Shown here one piece after another: positions 36,419-45,252 of a stretch of DNA of 64,000 nt (its first letter is position 1; each line of letters starts with the position of its first letter). A model generated the notes under the pieces. That model was not told the origin of the DNA, searched no databases, and saw only the letters and a list, made by a program, of their open reading frames with translations. The stretch is from positions 62,001 to 126,000 of the forward strand of contig NZ_JABEQN010000001.1 in NCBI RefSeq assembly GCF_014174165.1, in the 5' to 3' direction. A program made the position numbers and the translations under genes. This DNA is from Gluconacetobacter dulcium. GTDB lineage: Bacteria; Pseudomonadota; Alphaproteobacteria; Acetobacterales; Acetobacteraceae.

Positions 36419-36969
36419 GTCAGTTCCCGCCCCCAGGCAATACGGCGCAGGCAGACGAAGGCGACCAGCAGCAGCGCCCCCTGCAAGGCCACCGCCCCCG
36501 CCAGCACCGCGTCCCGCCCGCCAAGGCCGGCCAGCAGCAGCAATCCATTCACCGCCCCCGCCAGCCCCGCGCACTGCCCCACCACCGAACGCCGGATCGC
36601 AGCAGCCAGAACCCCGCAGAGAATAGCCACCAGCGCCGCGATCAGATCCGGCCGGCTCACGGCATCGACCAAACCGCGCGGCACCGCCAGCACGGCCAGG
36701 ATCGTCAGCATCAGGCCCCCACCGACCCCCGATATCCGCTCCCCCGGCATCGGTGCCCGATCCTCCAGCCGCGCCAGCCCCCAGACAAGCGCCGCCGTCC
36801 CCGCCACCACGAACAGCGCCGCCAGACAGGGCCGCACCGGCGCACCATCATCCAGCGCCCCCGCCAGCAGCGTCAGGACCACAAGCCCGGCCTGCCAGGG
36901 CAACGCCCAACGCAGGCCCGACAGCACGACAGAGGCCGCGATCAGCAGGCCGGGAAGCGGCGATGCCAT
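36415..36969 (-). CDS. hyfE: HyfE-like membrane subunit
   Basis: A 184-aa membrane protein with six hydrophobic segments, e.g. LLIAASVVLSGLRWALPWQ, GGLMLTILAVLAVPRGLV, LIAALVAILCGVLAAAI and GLAGAVNGLLLLAGL. In size and position it corresponds to HyfE, which contains NuoK-like helices. Similarity is mostly compositional; the call depends on gene order (B-C-E-F-G-I). The ATG at 36969 overlaps the previous stop by one base (TGATG); a GTG one codon earlier is in frame. Confidence 0.7.
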   Translation of the reverse strand: MASPLPGLLIAASVVLSGLRWALPWQAGLVVLTLLAGALDDGAPVRPCLAALFVVAGTAALVWGLARLEDRAPMPGERISGVGGGLMLTILAVLAVPRGLVDAVSRPDLIAALVAILCGVLAAAIRRSVVGQCAGLAGAVNGLLLLAGLGGRDAVLAGAVALQGALLLVAFVCLRRIAWGRELT

Positions 36970-37916
36970 CACACGCCCTCCTGGTCCGCGAACAGCACCA
37001 CCACCGCCAGCGTCGCAAACAGCAGCGCCAGCACCAGCCGGCCGCGCGTTCCCCGCACCGAGCCCATCACCACCACCCGCGCCACGACAATTCCGGCACA
37101 GATCACCCCCGTCCGCACCAGCCACGCCACAATGGCGCCGGGCAGCGACATTGCAGCCGGCAACAGACCACCTTCCTGCAGCATCGCCAGCCCTCCCGGC
37201 CACGCCAGGTCGCCCGCCAGCGTGATCCAGGCCATCAGCATCAGATCCCGCGCCAGTTCCATGGCGGCACGGCCGCGCCCGCCCAGATCGACCATCCGCT
37301 CCGCCGCGCGCGCCTCATCGCCCGGCCCGATATCCGGCCCTGCCAGCAGCAGGGCGAGGGCCATCAACATGGCCGACACCCGCCCGCTCCCCATGTCAGG
37401 CTCGCGCAGGCGCGTCAGCAGGGCGTCAATCCCCCCATGCCCGGTCGCCATCACCGCCGCGGCCACTGTCAGCGGAAAAACCGCCTGCATCACCACCAGC
37501 GCCGCCGTGTCGCCGGCCGCCGCCAGCCCGGCCCGTGCGCCACCCGGCTCCAGCGCCGCCAGCAGCGGCAGCAGGCGGGCCAGCACCAGCAGGCCCGCTA
37601 CCGTCAGCAGGTCCGAAAGCCCGGCCCCCGGCAGGCCCAGCGCGAAGGAAGGCACCAGCAGACAGGCCGCCAGCGCGACCGCCAGCGCCATCGCGGGCAC
37701 GATCTCCACCCCGCCGGCCGCACGCACCCCATGCCGGCGCGCGCAGGACAGGATCAGCCGCCAGCGCGCCAGTACCGGCAGCCCCTCCCCGCCACCAACC
37801 CGCGCCACGCCGGCCACCAGCCCCCCCCGCACGAGCGGCGCACAGGCGACCATCAACACAAGATGCACGGCCAGCAGCGCACTCCCGGCCACCACAATCA
37901 CCACCCACGACATCAT
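36969..37916 (-). CDS. hyfC: HyfC/NuoH-like membrane subunit, degenerate
   Basis: A 315-aa polytopic protein at the HyfC (NuoH) position. It has around eight membrane segments. The cytoplasmic loops of NuoH/HyfC that bear conserved acids are altered: the region normally containing a SSREA-type loop and a Glu-Pro helix reads GDTAALVVMQAVFPLTVAAAV, and the usual HEAMVLEYSGRDLAL appears as ERMVDLGGRGRAAMELARDLML. It begins ATG ATG at 37916 in an ATGA overlap with the hyfB-like gene. It should anchor the Fe-S subunits to the membrane arm. Confidence 0.75.
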   Translation of the reverse strand: MMSWVVIVVAGSALLAVHLVLMVACAPLVRGGLVAGVARVGGGEGLPVLARWRLILSCARRHGVRAAGGVEIVPAMALAVALAACLLVPSFALGLPGAGLSDLLTVAGLLVLARLLPLLAALEPGGARAGLAAAGDTAALVVMQAVFPLTVAAAVMATGHGGIDALLTRLREPDMGSGRVSAMLMALALLLAGPDIGPGDEARAAERMVDLGGRGRAAMELARDLMLMAWITLAGDLAWPGGLAMLQEGGLLPAAMSLPGAIVAWLVRTGVICAGIVVARVVVMGSVRGTRGRLVLALLFATLAVVVLFADQEGV

Positions 37917-39682
37917 CGCGAATGGCCCCATATCCGGAGCAGCGCCGCCACGGCCAACCACAGCAGCACCAGCCCCATGGCATGGCGCGACACCCAGGCC
38001 ACCCCAACCTCCATCAGCACCGATACCCGCCTCCCGCCATCCCGGCCCCAGCGGACCACCCGCCGGATACGCCGCGACACCGCACGCCGCCCCATGCCCC
38101 ACGCCAGCACACCGGCAAACTGCGCCGGGCCGGCCTGCGCCACCGGCTCGCCGAACGGCATCCAGGGCGGCGATGGCGGCGCCCCCTCCATCCAGGCCGG
38201 CGCCGGGCGCGACGGCACCGTGTTCCCCAGACGCGACAATGCCAGCACCAGAGCACCCGCCAGCGCCAGCAGCGCGACAATACCAGCTGGATACAGCACG
38301 CCGCCGCCCCCCGGCGCGGCAAGAGCCAGCCAGTCCGGCCGCGCACCGGACGGAATCGGACCCTTCAGGCCAGCAGCAGCCCAGCCAGCCCCCCGCGTCA
38401 GCCACAACCAGACCCCAGGCACCAGCACCACGCTCACAGCCCCACCCAGGCAGGCCGCCGGCACGGCCAGCCGCCCCGACGCGGGGTCGGTCGCACCGGC
38501 CGCACGCGGTGTGCGCGGCCGGCCCAGCACCAGACAGGCCAACAGGCGCACCGCCGCCAGGATCAGCAATCCACAGACCAGCCCCACGCCGGCCAGTACC
38601 GCCAGCAGCGGCATCGCCCCCGCCAGCCCCTCGGCGCGCGGCAGCGCCAGCAGCGACTGCACCAGCAGCCACGCCACCGCAAACCCGCCGGAGGGCGGCA
38701 GCGCACACACCCCGGCCAGCGCCAGAGCCAGCATGGCCGACGCCTTCGGCATCAGGGCCGCCAGCCCCCCGACACGCGCCAGACCCAGCGAACCCGCCGC
38801 CTCGGCCATCTGCGCCAGGGTCAGGATGGCGGCCAGAACCGCCAGCCCCACCCCACCCACCAGCAGCATCAGGCCACGAAATGCCCCCAGCGCCAGCAAC
38901 GGCAGGTCATCCGCGCGCCCGGTGACCACCAGCCCCACCAGCACCAGCGCCATGCCGCCCCATCCGTTCAACAGGCCGGCCACCACCCGTCCGGCATCGC
39001 GCGCCCCCCTGGCCCGCCAGCATCCCGTCAGCGCCAGCACCAGCCCCGCAACGACCACGCCACCGCCCCACATGGCGCCGACCGGCTCCACCGGCCAGTC
39101 GACCAGCATCCGCACCGCAAGGCAGAGTCCGACCGCCAGCCCGGCCAGATGCGCCACCCCGGCGGGCGCCCCATGCCGCGCGCCGGACAATGGCCGCAGC
39201 GACAGCCCCATCAACGCCGAAGCGGCCAGCAGAGCAGGAAGCGGCAGCACGATCAGCCGCCAGCCGCCCGAACCCGACAGCAGCGCGGTCGCGACCGCAA
39301 CGCCCGCACTCCCCCAGGCCACCATGCCACGCGGCACGGCGCCCTCGGCGCGCAGGAGAGGCAGCAACCCCGCCGCGCCGATACAGAACAGGACAGGATT
39401 GCCGGTACCGACCGTCAGCGCCGCCCCCGCCAGCACCGGCCCCCGCGCCCCCGAGGCCAGACCGGCCACCGACAGCATCATCACGAAGGGCAGCGAGAGC
39501 GCATCGACCCGCAACAGGGCCACCGGCCCCACTGGGGAGCCCGCCATCAGGGCCGACCCAGGTGGCAGACAGGCCATCGCCAAAGCCAGCACGAGAGCCA
39601 GCCCCCACCCCGCCCGCGCCGCCTGGGGCACCGCGAACCGGGGCATCAGGCCGTCCAGCAGCAGCACCGACAGCACAAGCAT
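37913..39682 (-). CDS. hyfB: HyfB-like NuoL/M/N-family membrane subunit, degenerate
   Basis: A 589-aa protein with about 14 membrane helices and the family entry motif RVDALSLPFVMML near residue 60. The C-terminus WMEGAPPSPPWMPFGEPV resembles the HyfB tail (WdcGy...Mqyt). The stretch that in HyfB holds GxKAGxxPLHVWLPRAHPxAPSxVSALMSG reads ALMGLSLRPLSGARHGAPAG-VAHLAGLAVGL: both conserved lysines and the WLPRAH block are missing. It is the first gene of the six-gene operon. No other start is available between the upstream TGA and the ATG at 39682, and no strong ribosome-binding site is seen. Confidence 0.82.
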   Translation of the reverse strand: MLVLSVLLLDGLMPRFAVPQAARAGWGLALVLALAMACLPPGSALMAGSPVGPVALLRVDALSLPFVMMLSVAGLASGARGPVLAGAALTVGTGNPVLFCIGAAGLLPLLRAEGAVPRGMVAWGSAGVAVATALLSGSGGWRLIVLPLPALLAASALMGLSLRPLSGARHGAPAGVAHLAGLAVGLCLAVRMLVDWPVEPVGAMWGGGVVVAGLVLALTGCWRARGARDAGRVVAGLLNGWGGMALVLVGLVVTGRADDLPLLALGAFRGLMLLVGGVGLAVLAAILTLAQMAEAAGSLGLARVGGLAALMPKASAMLALALAGVCALPPSGGFAVAWLLVQSLLALPRAEGLAGAMPLLAVLAGVGLVCGLLILAAVRLLACLVLGRPRTPRAAGATDPASGRLAVPAACLGGAVSVVLVPGVWLWLTRGAGWAAAGLKGPIPSGARPDWLALAAPGGGGVLYPAGIVALLALAGALVLALSRLGNTVPSRPAPAWMEGAPPSPPWMPFGEPVAQAGPAQFAGVLAWGMGRRAVSRRIRRVVRWGRDGGRRVSVLMEVGVAWVSRHAMGLVLLWLAVAALLRIWGHSR

Positions 39683-39752
39683 GAGAAACAGCGGCAGGAT
39701 GGCCCCATCCCCGAATCACGGGTCCGATCGAGCCCGCATCAAACCACGCCGT

Positions 39753-40607
39753 TCAGATCATGGCGAGAGGGACCTTGCGGCGCGGCGGCGGGATCGACCG
39801 GTCGATCGCGTCCAGGTCATGCTGTGTCAGCACCAGTTCGGTCGCCGCGACATTCTCGCGCTGATGGTCCGGACTGCCCGCCTTGGGGATCGCCAGCATC
39901 CCAGGCTGCCGCAGCACCCAGGCCAGCGCCACCTGAGCGGGCGTGGCTGGCCCCAGACTGGTCTCGTGCTCCCCCGCGATCCGCTGCAACACCGGCTGGC
40001 GCAGCAGGTCGCCGCCCTGCCCCAGCGGAGAATAGGCCATGGTCACGATGGCGCGCCGCCGGTCCGCCTCCAGCAGATCGAACTCCACCCCGCGATAATC
40101 CAGGCTGTAGAGAATCTGGTTGGCGGCACAGGCCCCCGGCGCGGCAACCCGCGCCAGATCGTCCAGGTCCCCGATATCGAAATTCGACACGCCCCAGGCG
40201 CCGATCAGCCCTTCCCTCTTGAGCTGCTCGAAGGCCCCGACCGTTTCCTCCAGAGGCACGCCCCCTCGCCAGTGCAGCAGATACAGATCGATCCGGTCGG
40301 TACCCAGCCGCCGCAGCGATGCCCGGCAACGCTCCGCCACCCCGGCACGCGAAGCGTTGGACGGCAGGATCTTCGTAACCAGGAAAACCTCGTCCCGCCG
40401 CCCGGCGATCGCCTCGCCCACCAGCCGTTCCGACCGCCCGGCGCCGTACATCTCGGCGGTATCGATCACCCGCAGCCCCCTATCCAGGCCCAGCCGCAGG
40501 CTGGCGATCTCCTGCGCGCGCCGCTCGGCACGATCACCCAGCGCCCAGGTGCCCATTCCCAGCGCCGGCAGGCACATGCCACCGGGAAACGTGACGGAAG
40601 TCATCAT
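39753..40607 (-). CDS. aldo/keto reductase (second copy)
   Basis: A 284-aa aldo/keto reductase of the YeaE/DkgA-like subgroup. The tetrad is visible: Asp and Tyr in VIDTAEMYGAGRSERLV near residues 47-60, Lys in VFLVTKILPSN near 80 and His in LYLLHWRGGVP near 112. Cofactor-binding features lie in PLGQGG, IPKAGSPDHQREN and the last helix. The ATG at 40607 is preceded by AGGAG at 8 bases. The substrate is unknown. It lies 70 bases upstream of the hyfB-like gene on the same strand and could be co-transcribed with that operon, though no functional tie is known. Confidence 0.9.
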   Translation of the reverse strand: MMTSVTFPGGMCLPALGMGTWALGDRAERRAQEIASLRLGLDRGLRVIDTAEMYGAGRSERLVGEAIAGRRDEVFLVTKILPSNASRAGVAERCRASLRRLGTDRIDLYLLHWRGGVPLEETVGAFEQLKREGLIGAWGVSNFDIGDLDDLARVAAPGACAANQILYSLDYRGVEFDLLEADRRRAIVTMAYSPLGQGGDLLRQPVLQRIAGEHETSLGPATPAQVALAWVLRQPGMLAIPKAGSPDHQRENVAATELVLTQHDLDAIDRSIPPPRRKVPLAMI

Positions 40608-40712
40608 GCCGCGCGCTCCTCCTCGCAAGTTCCCCAGACAAGTTCCCCAGACAAACGTCCCGGAGACCGATGATCTTCGGGCATCGAGGGGAAGCACGTC
40701 CGGACCCGCCTT

Positions 40713-41162
40713 TCAGCGGCCTCCCCGGCTCCATCCCTTCGCCTGCTGCCGCCAGTAGACCAGCGTGTGCCCGGCCTCGCGGGCAATGGTCCACCGCTGG
40801 CGGGCCGCTTCCACGGCCTCCGGGTCGCCACCATCGAACAGATCGAACACCCGCTCGAACGCAGCGGCGTCGGGGCAGTTCACCCCATCGATCAGGAACA
40901 GGTAGGTCGCCCCGTTCGGCACGTCCTCCCCCGCCGTCAGCCAGATGGGCTGCAACGCCCCATGCCCCATCGCGGCGCTGCCATGCGGCAGCCAGAGCGG
41001 ATCGGTGGAGCGCCACAGGGCCTCATCCATCGCCTTGACCCGCTGCGCGTCGCCACAGCGCAGCACGGCCCGCCGCCCGGCCTCCAGCGTCCGGCCCAGC
41101 AGGGCCGGCAGCGCCTGGTCCACACTGGTCCGCGTCAGGTGATAAAAGCCGATCTCCGCCAT
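40713..41162 (-). CDS. holC: DNA polymerase III chi subunit
   Basis: Clamp-loader accessory subunit that contacts single-stranded DNA-binding protein. The 149-aa protein has the HolC pattern: EIGFYHLTRTSVDQALPALLGRTL at the N-terminus, CGDAQRVKAMDEALW, FLPHGS-type SDPLWLPHGSAA and LINGVNCPDAAAFERVFDLFDG-like sequence. It follows pepA by 30 bases in the same direction, the standard pepA-holC pair. The start is ATG at 41162 with a weak ribosome-binding site. Lengths and order agree with alphaproteobacterial homologues. Confidence 0.93.
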   Translation of the reverse strand: MAEIGFYHLTRTSVDQALPALLGRTLEAGRRAVLRCGDAQRVKAMDEALWRSTDPLWLPHGSAAMGHGALQPIWLTAGEDVPNGATYLFLIDGVNCPDAAAFERVFDLFDGGDPEAVEAARQRWTIAREAGHTLVYWRQQAKGWSRGGR

Positions 41163-41192
41163 AGCGCGCCGCGATCCCGCCTCAGCCCCGCA

Positions 41193-42662
41193 TCACCCTT
41201 CGTGATTTTCCCGCACGAAGCGGTCCAGCAGGCGCACGCCGAAGCCCGTCGCCCCCTTGGGCGTGCAATGCACGGTCTTCCTGGCCCAGGCGGTGCCGGC
41301 AATGTCCAGATGCGCCCAGGGCACATGGTTGACGAAATGCTCCAGGAACTTGGCGGCGGTGATCGAACCGCCCGGCCGGCCGCCGACATTCTTGAAATCG
41401 GCGATATCCGAGCGCAGCGCCTCGTTGTAGGCATCCGACAGCGGCATGCGCCACAGAAGCTCGCCCGTTTCCTCGCCCGCCGCGACCAGCCGTCCGGCCA
41501 GCGCGTCGTCATTGGCGAACAGGCCGGCATATTCATGCCCCAGCCCGACGACGATCGCCCCGGTCAGCGTCGCCAGATCGACCATCAGACGCGGCTTGAA
41601 GCGGTCCTGCACGTACCACAGCACGTCGGCCAGTACTAGCCGCCCCTCGGCATCGGTATTGATCACCTCGACCGTCTGCCCCGAACAGGTCCGCACCACA
41701 TCGCCCGGCCGCTGGGCATTGCCGGCCAGCATGTTCTCCACCAGCCCGACCGCGCCCACGACATTGACCCGCGCCTTGCGACCGGCCAGCGCCGCGATCA
41801 GCCCCACCACGGCCGCCGCCCCGGCCATGTCGGTCTTCATCTCCTCCATGCCACCGGCCGGCTTGATCGAGATCCCGCCGGAATCGAAGGTCACGCCCTT
41901 GCCGACGAAAGCCAGCGGCGCCGAATCGTCCCCGGCGCCGTTCCAGCGCATCAGCACCGTACGCGGCGGCGCATCGCTGGCCTGCGCGACGCCCAGCAGC
42001 GCACCGAACCCCAGTTCCGCCATCGCGTCGCGATCCAGGATCTCGATTTCGACCCCCAGATCGCGCAACGCCTCGATCCGGGTCGCGAATTCGGGCGGAC
42101 GCAGCACATTCGCGGGCTCGCTGACCAGATCGCGCGCCAGATAGACCCCCCGCGCCACGGCCAGCAGGTCCGCCGACGCCGCCTCCGCCAGGGCAACGTC
42201 GGGGGTGAGGATCGTCAGGTCCGTCAGGCGCCAGCGCGCATCCTCGGTCAGCCGCGTGTGGTAGCTGTCGAAGCGGAAGGCGGCCAGCGTCGCCCCCTGG
42301 GCGACATGGGCCACCAATTCGGGCGCGACACCATCGGCCGCGATCCGCGCGGTCGTGGTCAGCTTGCCCAGCGCCGTGACGGCGGCGGCCGCCGCGTTCT
42401 CCACGGCGCGGGCACCGATCTCGGCAATTTTGCCCAGCCCGACCAGAAGAACCCGGTCAAACCCGCCCCCCGGCGCCAGCAGCATGCAGGTCCGGCCGGC
42501 ACCGAATACGAACGACGCCGCCGCGACCGCGCGCTCCAGCGCGCCACCAGTCGCCCGGTCGGCCGCGAGATAGGACGCCGGCCGTGGCCCATCCTCCGGC
42601 ACCAGGATGGCCAGAACACCATCGACGGGAAGAGTGATGTCGGAAAAGCCGGTCTGCAACAT
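41193..42662 (-). CDS. pepA: leucyl aminopeptidase (M17 family)
   Basis: Cytosolic M17 aminopeptidase that releases N-terminal amino acids, with two metal ions per subunit. The 489-aa protein has the catalytic block LAFVGKGVTFDSGGISIKP (Lys and Asp ligands, ~residue 255), MKTDMAGAAAV (Asp ligand) and the signature NTDAEGRLVLADVL (Asp, Glu, Arg ~335-345), all intact. The N-terminal macro-like domain occupies the first ~165 residues. The ATG at 42662 is used; the frame is open upstream to 42764 but there it lacks similarity. GGAG lies 11 bases ahead. It is divergent from cysQ. Confidence 0.95.
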   Translation of the reverse strand: MLQTGFSDITLPVDGVLAILVPEDGPRPASYLAADRATGGALERAVAAASFVFGAGRTCMLLAPGGGFDRVLLVGLGKIAEIGARAVENAAAAAVTALGKLTTTARIAADGVAPELVAHVAQGATLAAFRFDSYHTRLTEDARWRLTDLTILTPDVALAEAASADLLAVARGVYLARDLVSEPANVLRPPEFATRIEALRDLGVEIEILDRDAMAELGFGALLGVAQASDAPPRTVLMRWNGAGDDSAPLAFVGKGVTFDSGGISIKPAGGMEEMKTDMAGAAAVVGLIAALAGRKARVNVVGAVGLVENMLAGNAQRPGDVVRTCSGQTVEVINTDAEGRLVLADVLWYVQDRFKPRLMVDLATLTGAIVVGLGHEYAGLFANDDALAGRLVAAGEETGELLWRMPLSDAYNEALRSDIADFKNVGGRPGGSITAAKFLEHFVNHVPWAHLDIAGTAWARKTVHCTPKGATGFGVRLLDRFVRENHEG

Positions 42663-42847
42663 GGCGCTGAATACTCCGCAACGATCGGTCGGACAGGGTG
42701 GCGCCCTGGCCCCGGAACAGGTGCCGCAGCATGCCGCATGCCGGCCCGTCTGTCCAAAGCGCACCCCCGAGCGATGCCGCCGAAAGGCCGGGGACGCAAG
42801 AAAAGGCGCATGACGCGCGGCCGCGAGTAAGCTAATTCCATGAACCC

Positions 42848-43648
42848 ATGAACCGTTCCTCCCTGCTTCATCCCGGCGACGATATGTTGCTGGATCTCGC
42901 GACCCGGCTGGCTGACGAGGCCGCCGAACTGATCCGCGTGATCCGCGCGCGCGGGTTCGAAACCGTAACCAAATCCGATTCGTCCCCGGTGACCGAAGCC
43001 GACCACGCGGCCGAGGCCCATATCCTGGCCGGCCTGCGCGCCCTGGCGCCGACCATCCCGGTGATCGCCGAGGAAGAGGCCGCCGCCGGCGTGCGCGTCG
43101 AGGCAGGCCACACCTTCTGGCTGGTCGACCCGCTGGACGGCACGCGCGAGTTCGCTGCCGGCCGGGACGATTTCACCGTCAATATCGGCCTGGTCCGCGA
43201 CGGTCGCGCCGTGCTCGGCGCGGTCGCCCTGCCGGCCTACCACCAGCTTTACGCCGGCCACGTCGCCACCGGCGCCCGCCGCATCGACGCGCACGGCACG
43301 CACGCCATCCACGCGCGCGCCGTCCCCCCCGAAGGGCTGACGGTGCTGGCCTCGCGCCATTACGCCGACGACCCACGGCTGGCCTCGTTCCTGGGCGGCC
43401 GGCGGATCGCCCATCTGGGCAATATCGGCTCCGCCGCGAAATTCATCCGCGTGGCCGAAGGCGCGGCCGACCTGTATCCCCGCCTGGGCACCACGATGGA
43501 ATGGGACACCGCCGCCCCGCAGGTGATCGTCGAGGCCGCCGGCGGCAGCGTCACCATGATGGATGGCGAACCGCTGCGCTACGGCAAGCCCGACTGGCGC
43601 AACCCGCACTTCGTCTGCGCCGGAAAGCGGGAGCCATCAGGCGCGTGA
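42848..43648 (+). CDS. cysQ: 3'(2'),5'-bisphosphate nucleotidase
   Basis: Magnesium-dependent phosphatase of the inositol monophosphatase family that turns 3'-phosphoadenosine 5'-phosphate into AMP, recycling the by-product of sulfate assimilation. The 266-aa protein carries SPVTEADHAAEAHI, PVIAEEEAA (metal-binding Glu), WLVDPLDGTREF near residue 98 (metal-binding Asp residues) and WDTAAPQVIVEAAGG near 218, the C-terminal metal Asp. It fits CysQ rather than SuhB in its DPLDGTREF wording. It is divergent from pepA and 40 bases before the next gene. Confidence 0.93.
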   Translation: MNRSSLLHPGDDMLLDLATRLADEAAELIRVIRARGFETVTKSDSSPVTEADHAAEAHILAGLRALAPTIPVIAEEEAAAGVRVEAGHTFWLVDPLDGTREFAAGRDDFTVNIGLVRDGRAVLGAVALPAYHQLYAGHVATGARRIDAHGTHAIHARAVPPEGLTVLASRHYADDPRLASFLGGRRIAHLGNIGSAAKFIRVAEGAADLYPRLGTTMEWDTAAPQVIVEAAGGSVTMMDGEPLRYGKPDWRNPHFVCAGKREPSGA

Positions 43649-43688
43649 CACGTTATGATCGGCGGCAAAACGGGCGGGTAGACGGGAG

Positions 43689-44660
43689 ATGACGGAACGT
43701 CTGGAAGCAAACGAAGCGGGCATCTCCCGCGCGGCGGAGCTGCTGCGGGCAGGCGGCCTCGTGGCGTTCGGGACGGAGACCGTCTACGGGCTTGGCGCCG
43801 ACGCGACCAGCGATACCGCCGTGGCCCGCATCTTCGCGGCGAAGGAACGCCCGCGCTTCAACCCCCTGATCAGCCATTTCCCCGATGCCGAAGCCGCCTT
43901 CACCGAGGCCGTGGCCGATGATCTCGCACGCCGCCTGGCCGACCGGTTCTGGCCCGGCCCGCTGACGCTGATCCTGCCGCGCCAGCCGGATGGCACGATC
44001 TCGGACCTCGCCGCCGCCGGCCTGCCGTCGGTGGCCGTCCGCGTACCGCGCGGCACGGTCACGGCCGCCCTGCTGCGCGCCACGGGGCGCCCGGTCGCGG
44101 CACCTTCGGCCAACCTGTCCGGCAAGGTCAGCCCGTCCGACGCCTATCACGTCCTGCGCGGCCTGACCGGCCGCATCGACGCGGTGCTGGATTCCGGCCC
44201 CTGCCCGGTCGGGGTGGAAAGCACGGTGCTGGACCTCACGGGCACCGCCCCGGTCCTGCTGCGCCCCGGCGGCGTCACGATCGAGGCCCTGGCCGAAATC
44301 TGCGGCCCGATCTCGCATCCCGACGACTACACCGACACGCTGCCGGTCTCGCCGGGCCGGATGGCCTCGCACTACGCCCCCTCCCTGCCCGTCCGTCTCG
44401 ACGCGCAGGAGGTCGGCGCCGACGAAGCCCTCCTGGCCTTCGGGCCGGAACTGCCAGGGGCCGGGCTGGTCTGGAATCTCAGCCCCTCGGGCACGGTGGA
44501 CGAAGCCGCGGCCCGCTTGTTCGCGGGCCTGCGCTTTCTGGACAGCGAGGGCGCGCGGCGTGGCCTGACCCGCATCGCCGCGATGCCGATCCCCCGCGCC
44601 GGCCTGGGCCTGGCCATCCGCGACCGCCTGCGCCGCGCCGCCTCGCCGCGCCCCGCATGA
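43689..44660 (+). CDS. tsaC: L-threonylcarbamoyladenylate synthase (Sua5/TsaC family)
   Basis: Makes threonylcarbamoyl-AMP, the first step of the t6A modification at position 37 of ANN-decoding tRNAs. The 323-aa protein has a YrdC domain to about residue 205, with GGLVAFGTETVYGLGADA, KERPRFNPLISHF, SVAVRVPRG, PVAAPSANLSGKVSPS and ESTVLDL. A smaller Sua5 domain follows, so this is the long Sua5 form. It shares direction with cysQ and starts at ATG 43689. Confidence 0.94.
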   Translation: MTERLEANEAGISRAAELLRAGGLVAFGTETVYGLGADATSDTAVARIFAAKERPRFNPLISHFPDAEAAFTEAVADDLARRLADRFWPGPLTLILPRQPDGTISDLAAAGLPSVAVRVPRGTVTAALLRATGRPVAAPSANLSGKVSPSDAYHVLRGLTGRIDAVLDSGPCPVGVESTVLDLTGTAPVLLRPGGVTIEALAEICGPISHPDDYTDTLPVSPGRMASHYAPSLPVRLDAQEVGADEALLAFGPELPGAGLVWNLSPSGTVDEAAARLFAGLRFLDSEGARRGLTRIAAMPIPRAGLGLAIRDRLRRAASPRPA

Positions 44661-44709
44661 TGCGCTATCCGTCCACAACCGCTTGCCCCGAACCCCGTGA
44701 TCCGCCGCC

Positions 44710-45252
44710 ATGAGCGACAAACTCGATCCCAAGGAACTCAAGATCCTGGCGGACATCCTGGCACTGGTGCTGGAAGACCACCCAGGACAGTCCGCCAACG
44801 CCCTGGACGCCATCCGCAATCGCGCCCGCCGCAACGGCACGACCGGCGGGGCACTGAAGAACCTGTTCACCGCGCTCGCGCCCAACCCGCCCGCGCGCCC
44901 GCCGCCGCGCCCGCGCGCATCCCGCGCCGCCTCCGGGGCCGCCGCCGAGGAAATGCAGGCCGCGCGGACGCGGATTCTGCAACTGACCGAAAGCATCAAC
45001 CGGCTCGACCTCGACCTGCGCAGCGCACGGGCGCGCAATGAGGAACTGCGATCGCAGCTCTACCTGACCCAGCAGGCGCGGGCCGAGACACAGGCCGCCC
45101 TGTCCGTCATGCGGGCGCGCCCCGCGCAGCGCCGGCGCTCGGTCGTCGCCCTGGCCTTCGCCGTCGGCGCCCTCGTCGGCGCGATCGGCATGGGCATGGT
45201 CCGCGCGATGGACGTGCCCGCCGTCCCGTTCAGAACGACCGCCCTGAACTGA
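44710..45252 (+). CDS. coiled-coil protein with C-terminal membrane anchor, unknown function
   Basis: A 180-aa protein I do not recognise. Residues 1-60 are helical and acidic (MSDKLDPKELKILADILALV), followed by a Pro/Arg-rich linker, a coiled coil (RTRILQLTESINRLDLDLRS..., about 85-135) and one membrane helix near the C-terminus (VVALAFAVGALVGAIGMGMV). This layout suggests a tail-anchored scaffold or regulator. It lies 49 bases after tsaC in the same direction. The start is the ATG at 44710 after CGCCGCC, with no strong ribosome-binding site. Confidence 0.65.
   Translation: MSDKLDPKELKILADILALVLEDHPGQSANALDAIRNRARRNGTTGGALKNLFTALAPNPPARPPPRPRASRAASGAAAEEMQAARTRILQLTESINRLDLDLRSARARNEELRSQLYLTQQARAETQAALSVMRARPAQRRRSVVALAFAVGALVGAIGMGMVRAMDVPAVPFRTTALN

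Noticed and set aside
33253-39682. Functional [NiFe] hydrogenase or formate hydrogenlyase
   Set aside because: The large subunit lacks all Ni-Fe cysteines and no maturation or formate dehydrogenase genes are present.
33674-40673. Very long open frames (over 1,000 codons) on the plus strand opposite the Hyf-like operon
   Set aside because: They are Pro/Arg/Ala-rich mirror frames of GC-rich genes; the minus strand holds coherent membrane-protein families with coupled starts and stops.
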